Positions 24,748 to 36,609 of a stretch of DNA of 64,000 bases are shown here, piece after piece. The stretch's first letter is position 1; each line of letters begins with the position of its first letter. The DNA is from Diphasiastrum complanatum. Its lineage: Eukaryota > Streptophyta > Lycopodiopsida > Lycopodiales > Lycopodiaceae. The translations under genes were made by a program, and so were the position numbers. The notes under the pieces were generated by a model. It did not search any database. It was not told the DNA's origin and saw only the letters and a list, made by a program, of their open reading frames with translations. The stretch lies in contig MU831827.1 of the NCBI GenBank assembly GCA_029204225.1, forward strand, positions 38,698 to 102,697. The letters are read 5' to 3'.

Positions 24748-26279
24748 TTGCTACCAATTCCCACACTACCATTGTTGCTACCAATGCAGACACATTTCTT
24801 CCAAGATTTTGTTGTATGATTTTTTTGCAATATTCATAAAACTTTAGAAGACTGATCTCGGGAAAAAATTGGAAACAAGTATTGAATTGTGTAGTTTTGT
24901 AATTGTTGTAGATGGTTGCAAAAGGATATTATAATTTGACCTTTGTCCTTCACTCCTTGAATTTTTGTCAACCACCGCAAAATCTCTAATTGCAACAAAA
25001 TATAAAATTTTAAACACATATATTAGTGAAGGTAATTTTCATCAATAGAGAGTGTGATTGTGTCGTCGCCACTTTTGTCACTTAAATCAAATTTTAAATA
25101 TTTTTAGTACGTGGTTATATTGTTCCAATTTCCACACTTTTCCAAAATTGAATCAATCCGTGTATCCTTTAGAATGACTTCAATTGAAGACCCATCCAAT
25201 TTGACAATCTTTGCTCGTAAATTGCCAACTTTTGTTGCGGTTGTTTCTTTCTAACAAAGGCAACCATATGTCGATCTTTCTTTGTTTATAAAATTTGAAA
25301 TTTAATTACAAACCAAGCTGACGATCTCATATAAACTTTGATTGATTCTGGTGACCACCAATTTTTCTTCAATCTAAAAATCTCATCCGGAATCCAATTG
25401 TCAATTTGTTTGTTTTTTGAGGCATAGACAACGATATTAACTACCGGAAAAGAAGAATTTTAGAAGTACCCACTGCCGATTGTCTTTGTTTTAGCATGTG
25501 TTTCAAAGACCTTTTCCAATTTTTCGGTGATCAATCCTTTTGAAACGTCACAGATGATTGTTTGTTCTAACAAACACAATTGGGGTGGATTCGGCTTTTT
25601 CCAAATGCCTAAATTTCTCAAACGATAAATTGTTTTTCCTTTCTCTGAAATGCATCAACAATCTTTTTCAATCAACTCTGCGAGATCACCAAAAGGTTAT
25701 CTAGAAAAAAAAAACAAAACCACGGAGTTGTTTGTTATGAAATATATGTGGAAAACATGAAATAACACTCTAATAAAAATCAAAAAATGCTTGTGCCAAT
25801 TTTTTCTTTCTCATCAAATCCATCTGCAACAATTAATATGTCTCGATTTGAATAATGTGGTCCAACTTCAATCAATGTAACTACCATTGTTGCTACCAAT
25901 GCAGACACATTTCTTCCAAGATTTTGTTGTATGATTTTTTTGCAATATTCATAAAACTTTAGAAGACTGATCTCGGGAAAAAATTGGAAACAAGTATTGA
26001 ATTGTGTAGTTTTGTAATTGTTGTAGATGGTTGCAAAAGGATATTATAATTTGACCTTTGTCCTTCACTCCTTGAATTTTTGTCAACCACCGCAAAATCT
26101 CTAATTGCAACAAAATATAAAATTTTAAACACATATATTAGTGAAGGTAATTTTCATCAATAGAGAGTGTGATTGTGTCGTCGCCACTTTTGTCACTTAA
26201 ATCAAATTTTAAATATTTTTAGTACGTGGTTATATTGTTCCAATTCCCACACTTTGCCCCAATTCCCACACTTTGCCCT
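24748..26279. mobile_element. Segment X: 1.5-kb insert with 376-bp direct repeats
   Basis: Unrelated to copia. It has nearly identical direct repeats at 24765-25140 and 25880-26255 (offset 1115) around a 739-bp unique core. The repeats look like short LTRs but do not show clear TG/CA ends, and I see no primer site. The core has minus-strand peptide-like stretches (FRLKKNWWSPESIKVYMRSS, DRHMVAFVRKKQPQQKLAI) broken by stops, which I do not recognise. A 17-bp unit (CAATTCCCACACTTTGC) is doubled at the right edge. It could be a TRIM-like element or a decayed larger element. Confidence 0.5.
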
Positions 26280-29200
26280 AAAGCCAAGATATTAGATTGC
26301 CTCCAAGAAAGATAGTGTATGCACTAATAGACTTTCGATCCATCTTGTCACTTGCAAAGTCCGAATCCGAGTAGCCAATAATGGATAGATCTTCACTTTT
26401 ATAGAGTAGACCATAATCACAAGATGAAGATACATATCTTAGAATCCTCTTGGCCATCTTCCAATGATGGATCTTAGGTTCTTGCATAAATTGACTCAAT
26501 TTGTGCACACAAAAACTAAGATCGGGCCTAGTAATGGTAAGCCAAATCAAGGAGCCTACAAGACTCCTAAAAAGTGTGATGTCCTCAAAGGATCTTTCAT
26601 CACCTTTATTAGGATCTTTTACAATTTGCTCCATTGGAGTATCTATGCTCTTAGAATTTTCCATATGGAATTTTTTCAACAAAGAGTGAGCATATCTAGA
26701 TTGGCATATAAAGACATGATTTTCATAAAAATCAATTTCTAGGCCTAGGATGTAATGTATCTCTCCTAGATCTTGCATTCTAAACTCACATCCAAGTGCT
26801 AGCTTGGTTTCATCAACTAGCTTGATACAACTTCCACAAAGAATAATGTCATCAACATAAATTAGAAGAATGACAATATTGCTACCAACAAACTTTAGAT
26901 ACATGGAAGGATCATAGTTACTAAGAGTAAATCCTAGTGAGATAAGAAAAGAGTTAAGTCTTGAATACCATGATCTTGGTGCTTGCTTGAGTCCATAAAG
27001 ACTTTTGAAGAGCAAGCACACTTTGGACTCATCCTTGATGAATCCTTGAGGTTGTTCCATATAGATCTCCTCCTCAAGATAACCATTTAGAAAAGCATTG
27101 GATACATCTAATTGGAATACCTTCCACTTGAAAAAACAAGCAAGAGAAATAAGAATTCTTATTGTCACCATCTTTGCAACGGGTGCAAAGGTCTCCTCAT
27201 AATCAAGACCATGGATTTGAGCAAATCCTTTGGCACATAATCTTGCTTTATGCTTGTTGATGGTGCCATCATGATTGAACTTGATCCAAAATACCCACTT
27301 GCAACCAATCGCATGCTTGTTGGAAGGAGGATCCACAAGCTCCCAGGTATTGTTGGTGATCAATGCATCATACTCTTGCTTCATGGCATCATACCACTCC
27401 TTGGTATTGAGTGCCTCTTGTACATTCTTTGGCTCTTCATGAGAGACATAAAAAACATAATTAGTGGAATCAAGATCCACTTGTTTGCCTTTGTCAACAT
27501 ATGAGAGCCTCTTAGGCTCGGATCTATCTCTCATGGATCTTCTTGGTGAAAAAATCCGAGGAGAGTCTTCTTCAAATCTCGACCCCATCACATCATGATT
27601 GTCTTCAAAATCAATAATTGATGATGCATCCATAGATTTCTTGATCTCGGCCTCTTCAAATGATGAGTGTTGATCTTCATGAAAGACAACATCTCTACTT
27701 TCAATAACTTGAGAAGTAGAGAGTATAAAGACTCTATAGGCCTTCTTGGTGGATGAGTATCCAACCATGATCCCTTTGCATGCACTAGGATCTTCCTTCT
27801 TCCTTGTTTCCAAGGGAATATGGACAAAGCATAAGGATCCAAAAACTCTAAGGTGATCAACCTTAGGCTTCTTCAAAAATAAGATCTCATATGGTGACTT
27901 TCCTCCAAGAGCTATATGTGGGAGCCTATTGCAAAGATAATTTGCACAATTAATGGCTTCTCCCCAAAAATCTTTGGGCAAAGATGTCTCAATTCTCATA
28001 GATTTTGCACATTCACATAGAGATCTATTCTTTCTCTCGGCCACTCCATTTTGAGATGGAGAGTAGGCACAAGAAAACTCTCTTTTAATGCCTTCAAGCT
28101 CGCAAAAATCTTGAAATTTATTGGAGATATATTCATCACCTCCATCACTTCTAAGAGCTTTAATCTTGAATGAGAATTGCTTCTCTACATAAGCTTTGAA
28201 AATAAGGAAATGATCAAACACCATAGATTTTGAAGCAAGAAGATATATCCAAGTGAATTTTGTGTAATCATCAATGCAAGTAACAAAACAAGTGGCTCCT
28301 CCCTTGCTTGTAGTTGATGAGAAATGCACATCCGAGTGGATTAACTCCAAAGGATGCTTGCTTTTGATAGAAGATCTTGTAAATGGCTTTTTGTGAGATT
28401 TAGCAATAGCACAAGCCTCACAAGGCTTAATCTTCTTGGAGAATGACTTTGGCAAACCAATAGCTTTGGGTTCTTTGATCATAGAGAGCATGGGTTTGTA
28501 GTTGGGATGTCCCAACCTCCTATGCCATAATTCCTCCATAGAGAGCTTGTTCACAAGAGCAACATTACAAGCATTCACATACTTATTTGGATCTAGTTTA
28601 TAGATGCCACCAAATCTAGATCCTAATGCAAGTATCTCATCATTCTTCTTGATAGTGCAAGTATCAACATTGAATTTTACATCAAGGCCATTATCAAGCA
28701 ATTGGCCAACACTAATAAGATTCTTGGTAAGCTTAGGTACATAAAGAACTCTAGAGAGAGAAAGAACTTTAGAAGATGCAAGCTTCAAGGGAATGTTCCC
28801 TATGCCTTCAATAGGACATTCGAAATCATTTGCAGTGTATATTGATTTCTTCACTCCATCATAAGGTGCAATAGAAGAGAAAGAGTCCTTGGAGCTACAC
28901 ATATGTGAAGAGGCTCCACTATCAATATACCATAGGCCGTCCTTCTTGAAAGGAGTAGATGAGAAACTAGAGACCATAAGAGATCCCTCTCCATCACTTG
29001 CAATAGTGTCTTCCTTCTCATTGGTAATATTGGCTTGCTTGAGTTGATTCTTCTTTTTGAAGCAATTGGTGGCATAATGACCTTTCTTGCCACAATAAAA
29101 GCACTTGATCTTCTTCTTCTTCTTGAGCTTGGATGATGAAGCATTAGAGGAATCATCTTCCTCCTCATCTTTGTCTTTGGATTTGACTTTGTCCTTGCTT

Positions 29201-29622
29201 GAGGATTGTTGATGTTGGTTCTTGCTCCTCTCTTTGTGCTTATCCTTGGCAAAGAGAGCTTTGCCATCATTATGAGTGAGAGAAAGCGTGTCCATCCTCA
29301 AGAGCTTGTACTCTTGTCTTGATTCTTCTGAAATTAGCACACTTTGGAGAGCCTCCACACTTGGTAGCTCCTCCTTAATGGCATAGGATTGGACAAGATT
29401 ATCAAATTCACCTCTCAAGCCATTTTGTGGTTCTTCTTCAAGGCCAAGAATTATGTCCATCACGTCTTGAAGGATCAAGATGGACTCCATCCTCATTTTC
29501 CAAATTGAATAATTTGAAGTGGTCAATCTTTCACTTGGTTCCAACAAGGATGAACCCATTGAAGACATTTGAAGTGAAGAAAATTCAAATGATGAACAAT
29601 AAATGTTGTTACACACTTTCAA
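26280..29622 (-). pseudogene. Copia F gag-protease-integrase-RT, 5' part
   Basis: A single open frame of ~1110 codons. Order: Gag start (SSLLEPSERLTTSNYSIWKM) with an internal deletion, zinc knuckle CFYCGKKGHYATNC, protease WYIDSGASSHMCS, GAG-pre-integrase LWHRRLGHPNYKPM, integrase with LRSDGGDEY and NGVAERKNR, RT with YVDDIILCG, and RNase H up to GGNLISWL, where it is cut at the duplication junction. The likely Gag ATG is at ~29565, the position matching copia C. The truncation of Gag and RNase H and the missing 5' LTR make it non-autonomous. Confidence 0.9.
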
Positions 29623-29640
29623 TAGGATCCAATAATTGAG

Positions 29641-31151
29641 TACTATCTCCTCCTATGATCTTGTATATATCGGGAGCAGCATCGAGAGAAATTCAATAAA
29701 GGGGGTGTTGCAAGAGCAAAGAACATCCTGGATTTAATCCACACAGATTTATGCGGGCCTATGAGGACCATGTCCTTAGGAAAAGCCTTCTATTTCATGA
29801 CCTTTATTGATGATATGTCACGTAAGACGTGGATCTACTTCTTGAAGAAGAAATCAGATGCTTTTGAGAACTTCAAGAACTTCAAAAACTTGGTCGAAAA
29901 TCAGACAGGTGAGAAGATCAAAGTCCAAAGATCAGATAGTGGAGGTGAGTATAAGTCTAATGACTTCAATGATCTTTGTGATCAATGTGGGATTAAAAGA
30001 CAATTTACGCAAGCTTAACAAAAGGTCAGGAAGATAAAGTATGTCGCTTGAAGAAAGCACTTTATGGTCTTAGACAAGAACCACGTGCGTGGTATAGCAG
30101 GATTGATGCCTACTTTTGTTCAAAGGGGATGGTGAGAACACATTCTGATCCAAATCTATATGTCTTATGCTTTGATGGTATGGTTGCTTTGATTGCTCTT
30201 TATGTTGATGACTTGATTATTACGGGAAATAATCAAGAGATGATAAACATGATCAAGAAAGACCTCATGGAACAATTTGAGATGACGGATCTCAGCCTGA
30301 TGCATTACTGCCTTGGAGTAGAATTGTGGCAAAAAGGACATGAAGTGGGTTTAATACAGGTGAAGTATGTCAAAGAGTTACTACACAGGTTTAGGTTGCA
30401 GGATTGCAAACCAATAAACACTCCTATTGAACCAGGTAAAAAGCTTTCTAAGATTGATGAATCACAGTCATTTGATGCTACGCTATATAGACAGTTAGTA
30501 GGGAGCTTGATTTACCTTATCACAACTAGACTAGATATATGCTATGATGTTGGCATTGTAAGTCAGTTTATGACAGCACCTACGGAAACACATTGGAAAG
30601 CAGCTAAACGCATTTTGCGTTATGGGAAAGGCACTTTAGAGTATGGCTTGATTTACAGGAAGCACGATGGTTTACCTGAGTTGTGTGGCTACGTGGATGC
30701 GGACTGGGGAGGTGACTATGATGATCGTAGATCCACCACAAGATATATCTTCCAATTTTGTGGTAATTGCTTTTCCTGGTCTAGTAAGAAGCAAAGTACA
30801 ATTGCTCTTTCCACCACAGAAGCAGAGTATAAGGCAATGTGTAGTGCTGCACAAGAAGCTATATGGTTGAGACAAATCTTGGAAGAAATTGGCATGAAGC
30901 AGAAAAATCCCACGACTTTACATAGCGACAAACAGAGTGGCATTCAGCTAGCAAAGAATCCAGTGTTCCATGCGAGAACTAAACACATTGAGATTCAATA
31001 TCACTTCATACGTGAGAGGCTGTTGAGTCGTGAAATTCATGTTGTTCATTGTAGCACAGAAGAACAACTAGCTGATATTTTCACTAAGCCACTTACTGGA
31101 GAAAAGTTTGATAAGTTTAGATCAAAACTTTCTGTACTTAAAGTTTGTTGA
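29641..31151 (+). pseudogene. Copia E integrase and RT/RNase H remnant
   Basis: Resumes after copia F. The integrase N-part (HTDLCGPMRTMS, then FMTFIDDMSRKTWIYFLKKK and RSDSGGEYKSNDF) stops at 30016-30018. The next stretch jumps directly to RT (KALYGLRQEPRAWYSRID, YVDDLIITGN) and RNase H (YVDADWGGDYDDRRS, STTEAEYKAM, FHARTKHIEIQYHF, DIFTKPL) in an open frame 30048-31151. The integrase C-terminus and the first half of RT are deleted at ~30020. It is followed by the copia C insertion. Confidence 0.9.
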
Positions 31152-31170
31152 CTTTAAAGCTATGTATATT

Positions 31171-32031
31171 GATAAATTTTACAGTTTTTAGGACAATAAT
31201 GATTGTACTTTACAATCATAGAGAGTTATTGGTTGCTTAATCAATGAATCTATCAAGTTCTACACATTAGATCTTGATCTAGATTCACTACACTTGGATT
31301 TAAGCAAGAGCAATGGATCAACACATCATTTTTTAGTGAGAGCGGCTTCACACGTGTGGAGTACTGTCCACTGTACGGACTGCACCTGAAACAACAAGTA
31401 CAATGATACTAGATAGCAATCATGCATAAAAATCACAAGACAAATGACTAGAAATCTCACAAAAGTGTAGAGTGCAAAAGTCTCATCAATTTTCTTAGCA
31501 AAATGATGATCCTTTTATGGATCAAGTACATCCATGAGTCTGGTACAGTCCAGCAGGCCTTCACACGTGTGAAGAGTGCCACATCACTCATATCTATCCA
31601 TTTGATCCATCCTTGATCCTTATCCAATAGTTGACCTTCTAGAATATGACTAAAATCCAAAAAGCTAGTCTCCTAGAATATAGGAATATTCCCTACAAAA
31701 TAGGATCTAAGGAAAATGGTCAACTCTTATCTTCTAGTACTCTATACACACATGTGAACATCCACTTGCCATGTGGGAGCATTTACTCATGCACATGCAA
31801 GGAAAAGCTAATTTGTAGGTGACTAGTCAACTTGACTAAAAACTAGTCATTTCATGTTCACACTAACTAGAATGATACAAAATCAATTTGGATATATACA
31901 AACATGAAAAGTACATCCTTTCACACATGGGAACATGCTCCACACGTGTGAAATCATATCATCAACATATTCTAATGTTTGATCAATATTTACATGAACC
32001 AATGTCAAGTGAGAAGTGACAATTTTCAACA
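31171..32031 (-). repeat. 3' LTR of copia C
   Basis: About 861 bp on the minus strand, from TGTTGAAAATTGTC to TTTATCA. Three CACACGTGTG palindromes lie at 31349-31358, 31562-31571 and 31941-31950. The left edge is accurate to about one base. Confidence 0.92.
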
Positions 32032-32045
32032 CTCCTCCTCACTTC
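32032..32045 (-). other. Polypurine tract of copia C
   Basis: GAAGTGAGGAGGAG on the minus strand, overlapping the last base of the pol stop codon and abutting the LTR start. Confidence 0.8.
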
Positions 32046-35000
32046 TAACTTGGCAAATCTAGTGTACATCTATCTACAATTCCAAGAGCATATCTTAACT
32101 TAAAAAATGGATCTTTGGACAATGGTTTGGTTAAGATATCAGCTATGCATTCGGATGATGGTACATGATGTAGTTGCACTTCCTTGGATTGTACCTTCTC
32201 CCTCACAAAGTGGTGAGCTATCTCAATATGCTTTGTTCTAGCATGGAAGATAGGATTTGAAGCAATTTGTTGAGAAGCTTGATTGTCACAAAATATGTAA
32301 GGGATCTCCTCGGCCTCTAGCACATGTAGTTCCATCAAGAGTCTTCTTAGCCATAAGAGCTCTTTGGTTGTTGAAGTCAATGCCTTGTACTCGGCTTCAC
32401 AAGAAGATAGTGAGATTGTATCTTGCTTTTTGGAAAGCCAAGATATCACTCCTCCACAAAGAAATGTTGCAAATGCACTAATGGACTTCCTATCCATCTT
32501 GTCACCTGCAAAATCTGAATCCGAGTAGGCTCTCAAGTGCAAGTTAGATCCTTCATAAAGTATACCAAAAAATCTAGTACTAGAAACATATCTAAGTACT
32601 CTCTTGGCACTTTTCCAATGATGAATTAAAGGAGCTTGCATACTTTGACTCAACTTGCTTACACAAAAACTTAAGTCAGGTCTAGTGATGGTTAAATAGA
32701 TTAGAGAGCCTATAAGCTTCCTAAAGAGAGTGATGTCCTCAAAGGATGCTTCATCACCTTCATTAGTTGCTTTCACAACATGCTCCATAGGGGTGTCAAT
32801 CCCCTTACAATCTTTCATACCAAATCTTTCAAGAATGGAAGTAGCATACTTAGATTGACTTATGAAAGTACAATTGCTACTTCTAGACACTTCTATCCCA
32901 AGTATAAACTTTAGGAAGCCTAGATCTACCATCTTGAACTCACTAGATAAGTCAACTTTTACTTTGCCTATGCCATCATCATCATTTCCTGTCATAATGA
33001 TGTCATCAACATAAAGAACCAAAATGATGATCTTTCCTTCATTACATTTGAAATATAAAGAAGGTTCATAAGCACTTAGTACAAAGCCAAGGGAATAGAG
33101 AAAATCATGCAACCTAGAGTACCAAGCTCTAGGTGCTTGCTTCAAGCCATATAGGCTCTTCCTTAAGTAGCACACCTTTTGCTCCTCACCAATCTTGATG
33201 AAGCCCTCGGGTTGCATCATGTAGATTTCCTCTTCTAAGAAGCCATTCAAGAAGGCATTTGTCACATCCATTTGGTAGAGATCCCATTTGAACAAAGTAG
33301 CAATGCAAATGATTAATCTAATAGTTACAAGCTTAGCTACAGGTGCAAATGTTTCTTCATAATCCAATCCTTTTATTTGAAGAAATCCCTTAGCAACAAG
33401 CCTAGCTTTGTATTTACTAATAGATCCATCTTGATTGTACTTAATTCTATAAATCCACTTACATGCAAGTGGTTTCTTTCCTCTTGGAAGATTTACAAGA
33501 TTCCAAGTATGATTTTCTTCTAATGCATCATACTCTACTTGCATTGCATCTCTCCAAACTTTAGATTTACATGCTTCTTCAAAAGATGATGGTTCTTCAA
33601 TCAATGTAGCTAAAAAAGAGTAAGAGGTAGAAGATGTAGAGCCTTCCTTTTGCTTTCCCTTGTCCACATAGGTAAGCCTTGAGGGCTCGGCCTTGCTCCT
33701 TGATGATCTTCTTGGCCCCTTTTGACTTGGATCCAAATCTCCATCCTCGGGTTTGTCATGATCCTCCTCGGGTTTGTCAAGATCCTCCTCGGATTTGTCA
33801 AGATCTTCAATGCACAATGGGTTAGATCCATTTGACAAGCTCTTAGCAAATTGTGACTCATCAAAAAGTACATCCTTGCTTACCTTTACTTTCTTGGATG
33901 TAGGATCATATATCCTATATCCCTTGCTATTTTCTCCATAGCCAACAAAGATTCCTTTGAAGGAGGTAGCATCTTCTTTCCTTCTAGTCTCCAAAGGAAT
34001 GTGTACATAACAAGTACATCCAAAGATCTTAAAATATTTTACATTGGGTTTCTTATCAAACAAGGCTTGATAAGGTGAGATCCCATCTATAGCACTACTA
34101 GGAAGTCTATTACACAAATAATTAGCACATGTTATGGCTTCTCCCCAAAATGAGATGGGAAGTGATGCATCAAGCCTCAAGGACTTTGCACACTCACATA
34201 GACTCCTATTTTTCCTCTCGGCCACCCCATTTTGTTGAGGGGTGTATTGTAACTTAATACCATTGATCTCACAAAAGTCTTTCATTTTATTGGAGGTGTA
34301 CTCTCCTCCATTATCACATCTTAGTGCTTTGATAGAAGTACTAAGTTGTTTCTCTACCAGAGACTTGAACTTAATGAAAGCTTCATAAACAAGATTTTTC
34401 TTTGATAGTAACTCAATCCATGTGAATCTAGTACAATCATCTATAAAAGTTACATACATCAAGGCACCTCCATTACTTGCATGTGAAAAACTATGTACAT
34501 CAGAATGTATGAGATCCAAGGGAGAGAGAGATCTTGATGAAGATTTCTTGTAAGAAGATTTGTGTGACTTTGCAAGGCCACATGCCTCACACATTTTTCC
34601 ACACTTCTTGAAAGCTCTTGGTAGGCCGAGAGCTAGTTCCTTGCTTGCCATTGACTCCATAGATTGAAGATTAGGATGGCCTAATCTCTTATGCCAAAGC
34701 TCCACTTGAGTTAGCTCCTCCCTAGCCAAGTTCACACTTTCACTTGCAACATTAGCATCCAACTTGAAAAGTCTACCTTGCTTAATGCCACTAGCTATGC
34801 ACTTATCATTTTTCAAGATGGAACAAACTCCATTCTTGAAATGTACATCTAGTCCATTGTCCATTAATTGTCCTACACTAAGCAAGTTTCTTGAAATGGT
34901 AGGAACATACAAAACATTATCTAGATCTATCCTTTTAGATGTGCCTAAACAAAGAGGTATAGATCCTATGCCATCTATCTTGCATGCTTGATCACTAGCA

Positions 35001-36013
35001 GTGTATATTGACTTCTTAGAGTCATTACAAGATAGAAGAGTAGAAAAATAATGCTTGTTAAAGGACATGTGGGAACTAGCCCCACTATCTATCCACCATG
35101 TGTCTTGACTTGAAGTTGGTGTAGATGCAACCATTAAGGATGTGTTGAATCCATCCTCATATTCTTCCTCTTGAGCAATGTTCCCTTGATCTCCTTTGGC
35201 TTGTTGATTCTTCTTCAAGTAGCATTCTGAGGCAAAGTGTCCTTTCTTTCCACAAAAGAAACACTTTAGTTTTGCCTTGTTCTTCACTTTGCCTTTGGAG
35301 GTAGATCCTCCATTCTTCATCTCGGCCTCCTTGCCTTGATTTTTCTTGAATGGATTTTGCTTTTTCTTGCCTTTAGATGTAAAGTTAGCTTTCTCCTCTC
35401 CTCCATTAAGTGACATGCTATCCATTCTTGTCTTGAGGTGTAGAAGCCTACTCTCCTCGGCCACAAGAACATTGTGCAACTTTTCAATGGATGGAAGAGA
35501 GTCTTGAATGGCAAATGATTGGACTAAGTTGGTAAACTCATCACTTAGACCATTCAAAATGATTTGTACTAGTTCTTGATCTTGGATCTTCTCTCCTATT
35601 GCACTTAACTCCTTGTTAAGAGATTTGATCCTAAGAACATACTCTTGTCCACTCTCTCCACTTCCTTTCATGCTTTGGAAAACTTGATTTCTTAGCATGA
35701 GGATTCTTGAAGTATTGTTGGATTCATAAATGCTCTTTAATGAATCCCAAGCCTCTTTGGATGAGGTACAAGAAGACACCTCTTTCAAGAGGTCATTGCA
35801 TACATTTAACTTTATGCAATGTAGAGCTAATCTTGCTCTCTTCTTGTATTTGGCTTGTTCTTGGGGAGTTTGAGGCTCTTCCTCTACTCCTTGAACTATG
35901 TCATATAGATCATGGATCACTAGGAGTGATTCCATTCTCACTTTCCAAATGGAATAATTTGTGGAAGTGAGTCTCTCACTTGATTCCATCAAATATCCAC
36001 CCATGGATGACAT
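32045..36013 (-). CDS. Copia C Gag-Pol polyprotein, 1322 aa, intact
   Basis: A single uninterrupted frame encoding the retrotransposition machinery. Gag occupies about residues 1-245, with CCHC zinc knuckle CFFCGKKGHFASEC at 251-264. The aspartic protease DSGA is at 309-312. GAG-pre-integrase LWHKRLGHPN is near 440, with CEAC at 475-478. The integrase core has Asp in IHSDVHS (504), RCDNGGEY (567) and NGVAERKNR (near 600). Then come a retroviral-polymerase linker, RVT_2 with LYVDDIIMTG, and RNase H with AYSDSDFAGDKMDRKS and SCEAEYKAL, ending FHARTKHIEIAHHF and ILTKPLSKDPF. The length is typical of Ty1/copia. The start ATG matches the SERLTSTNYSIWKV gag start. No key residue is missing. Confidence 0.95.
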   Translation of the reverse strand: MSSMGGYLMESSERLTSTNYSIWKVRMESLLVIHDLYDIVQGVEEEPQTPQEQAKYKKRARLALHCIKLNVCNDLLKEVSSCTSSKEAWDSLKSIYESNNTSRILMLRNQVFQSMKGSGESGQEYVLRIKSLNKELSAIGEKIQDQELVQIILNGLSDEFTNLVQSFAIQDSLPSIEKLHNVLVAEESRLLHLKTRMDSMSLNGGEEKANFTSKGKKKQNPFKKNQGKEAEMKNGGSTSKGKVKNKAKLKCFFCGKKGHFASECYLKKNQQAKGDQGNIAQEEEYEDGFNTSLMVASTPTSSQDTWWIDSGASSHMSFNKHYFSTLLSCNDSKKSIYTASDQACKIDGIGSIPLCLGTSKRIDLDNVLYVPTISRNLLSVGQLMDNGLDVHFKNGVCSILKNDKCIASGIKQGRLFKLDANVASESVNLAREELTQVELWHKRLGHPNLQSMESMASKELALGLPRAFKKCGKMCEACGLAKSHKSSYKKSSSRSLSPLDLIHSDVHSFSHASNGGALMYVTFIDDCTRFTWIELLSKKNLVYEAFIKFKSLVEKQLSTSIKALRCDNGGEYTSNKMKDFCEINGIKLQYTPQQNGVAERKNRSLCECAKSLRLDASLPISFWGEAITCANYLCNRLPSSAIDGISPYQALFDKKPNVKYFKIFGCTCYVHIPLETRRKEDATSFKGIFVGYGENSKGYRIYDPTSKKVKVSKDVLFDESQFAKSLSNGSNPLCIEDLDKSEEDLDKPEEDHDKPEDGDLDPSQKGPRRSSRSKAEPSRLTYVDKGKQKEGSTSSTSYSFLATLIEEPSSFEEACKSKVWRDAMQVEYDALEENHTWNLVNLPRGKKPLACKWIYRIKYNQDGSISKYKARLVAKGFLQIKGLDYEETFAPVAKLVTIRLIICIATLFKWDLYQMDVTNAFLNGFLEEEIYMMQPEGFIKIGEEQKVCYLRKSLYGLKQAPRAWYSRLHDFLYSLGFVLSAYEPSLYFKCNEGKIIILVLYVDDIIMTGNDDDGIGKVKVDLSSEFKMVDLGFLKFILGIEVSRSSNCTFISQSKYATSILERFGMKDCKGIDTPMEHVVKATNEGDEASFEDITLFRKLIGSLIYLTITRPDLSFCVSKLSQSMQAPLIHHWKSAKRVLRYVSSTRFFGILYEGSNLHLRAYSDSDFAGDKMDRKSISAFATFLCGGVISWLSKKQDTISLSSCEAEYKALTSTTKELLWLRRLLMELHVLEAEEIPYIFCDNQASQQIASNPIFHARTKHIEIAHHFVREKVQSKEVQLHHVPSSECIADILTKPLSKDPFFKLRYALGIVDRCTLDLPS

Positions 36014-36597
36014 TTTAGAATGAATGCTCTTTTAAAAATCACAAAGATTTTTGAATTTTAAAAGATCTATGAAGTGGCCTAAAGCTTACTAGAATGCCTA
36101 TAGGCTTGTCTCTATCAAACTAACACACAAGCTTGAATGATACTCAAAGATCTTACCAAAAATTTCTAGCTTTCACTCTCACAAAAAAAAATTGCTTTAC
36201 ACTTTTCTTAGAGATTTCACTTCAACTAAGGATCTGAACAAATCAGCCTCTTAGATCTGATCTTAGACTCTAAAAAGAAATCCTTCAATGATCCAAAACA
36301 CTATTTGGTCATAGGCATTAGTTAGAATGAATCTAGATCAATACTATGCTTCAAAAAGCACCAAAAATGAACTAGTATTGTGATTTTGGGACCAAAAAAC
36401 ACAAAGTAACTTGAATTGAAAGTTGCTGTACGGTTTCACACGTGTGAAAAGTACATACACAGCCTCCAAGTCGTTTTGATCCAAATGATTACAAGCTATC
36501 ACTCTAGAAGAACTCGCCCTCACTAGTATTGGCCAAAAAACAAATTTTGCCAATGATCTTTACAAGATTTATGATTCAATGATCACTCTCTTACTTA
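36014..36597 (-). other. Copia C leader
   Basis: The untranslated leader between primer site and Gag ATG. It contains one further CACACGTGTG (36437-36446). No other feature was seen. Confidence 0.7.
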
Positions 36598-36609
36598 GCT
36601 CTGATACCA
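36598..36609 (-). other. Primer-binding site, copia C
   Basis: TGGTATCAGAGC on the minus strand, directly next to the 5' LTR. It fits initiator tRNA-Met. Confidence 0.9.

Larger units (their letters stand above)
22311..29640 (-). mobile_element. Copia F, minus strand, truncated and internally duplicated
   Basis: The 3' LTR is 22311-23032. Pol lies at 23051-24747 and again at 26280-29622, with segment X between. The 5' LTR and primer site are absent: gag starts at ~29565 and copia E sequence resumes at ~29645. The Gag has lost ~105 residues between EEEPQ and NGL compared with copia C. It lies inside copia E between gag and integrase. Confidence 0.8.

Noticed and set aside
23253-24839. Plus-strand open frames opposite copia F, and similar ones opposite copia A, C and I
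   Set aside because: They are shadows of the conserved minus-strand pol frame and are duplicated exactly with it.
24748-26279. Endogenous pararetrovirus remnant
   Set aside because: No reverse transcriptase, coat or movement-protein motif could be recognised, so there is no support for a viral origin.
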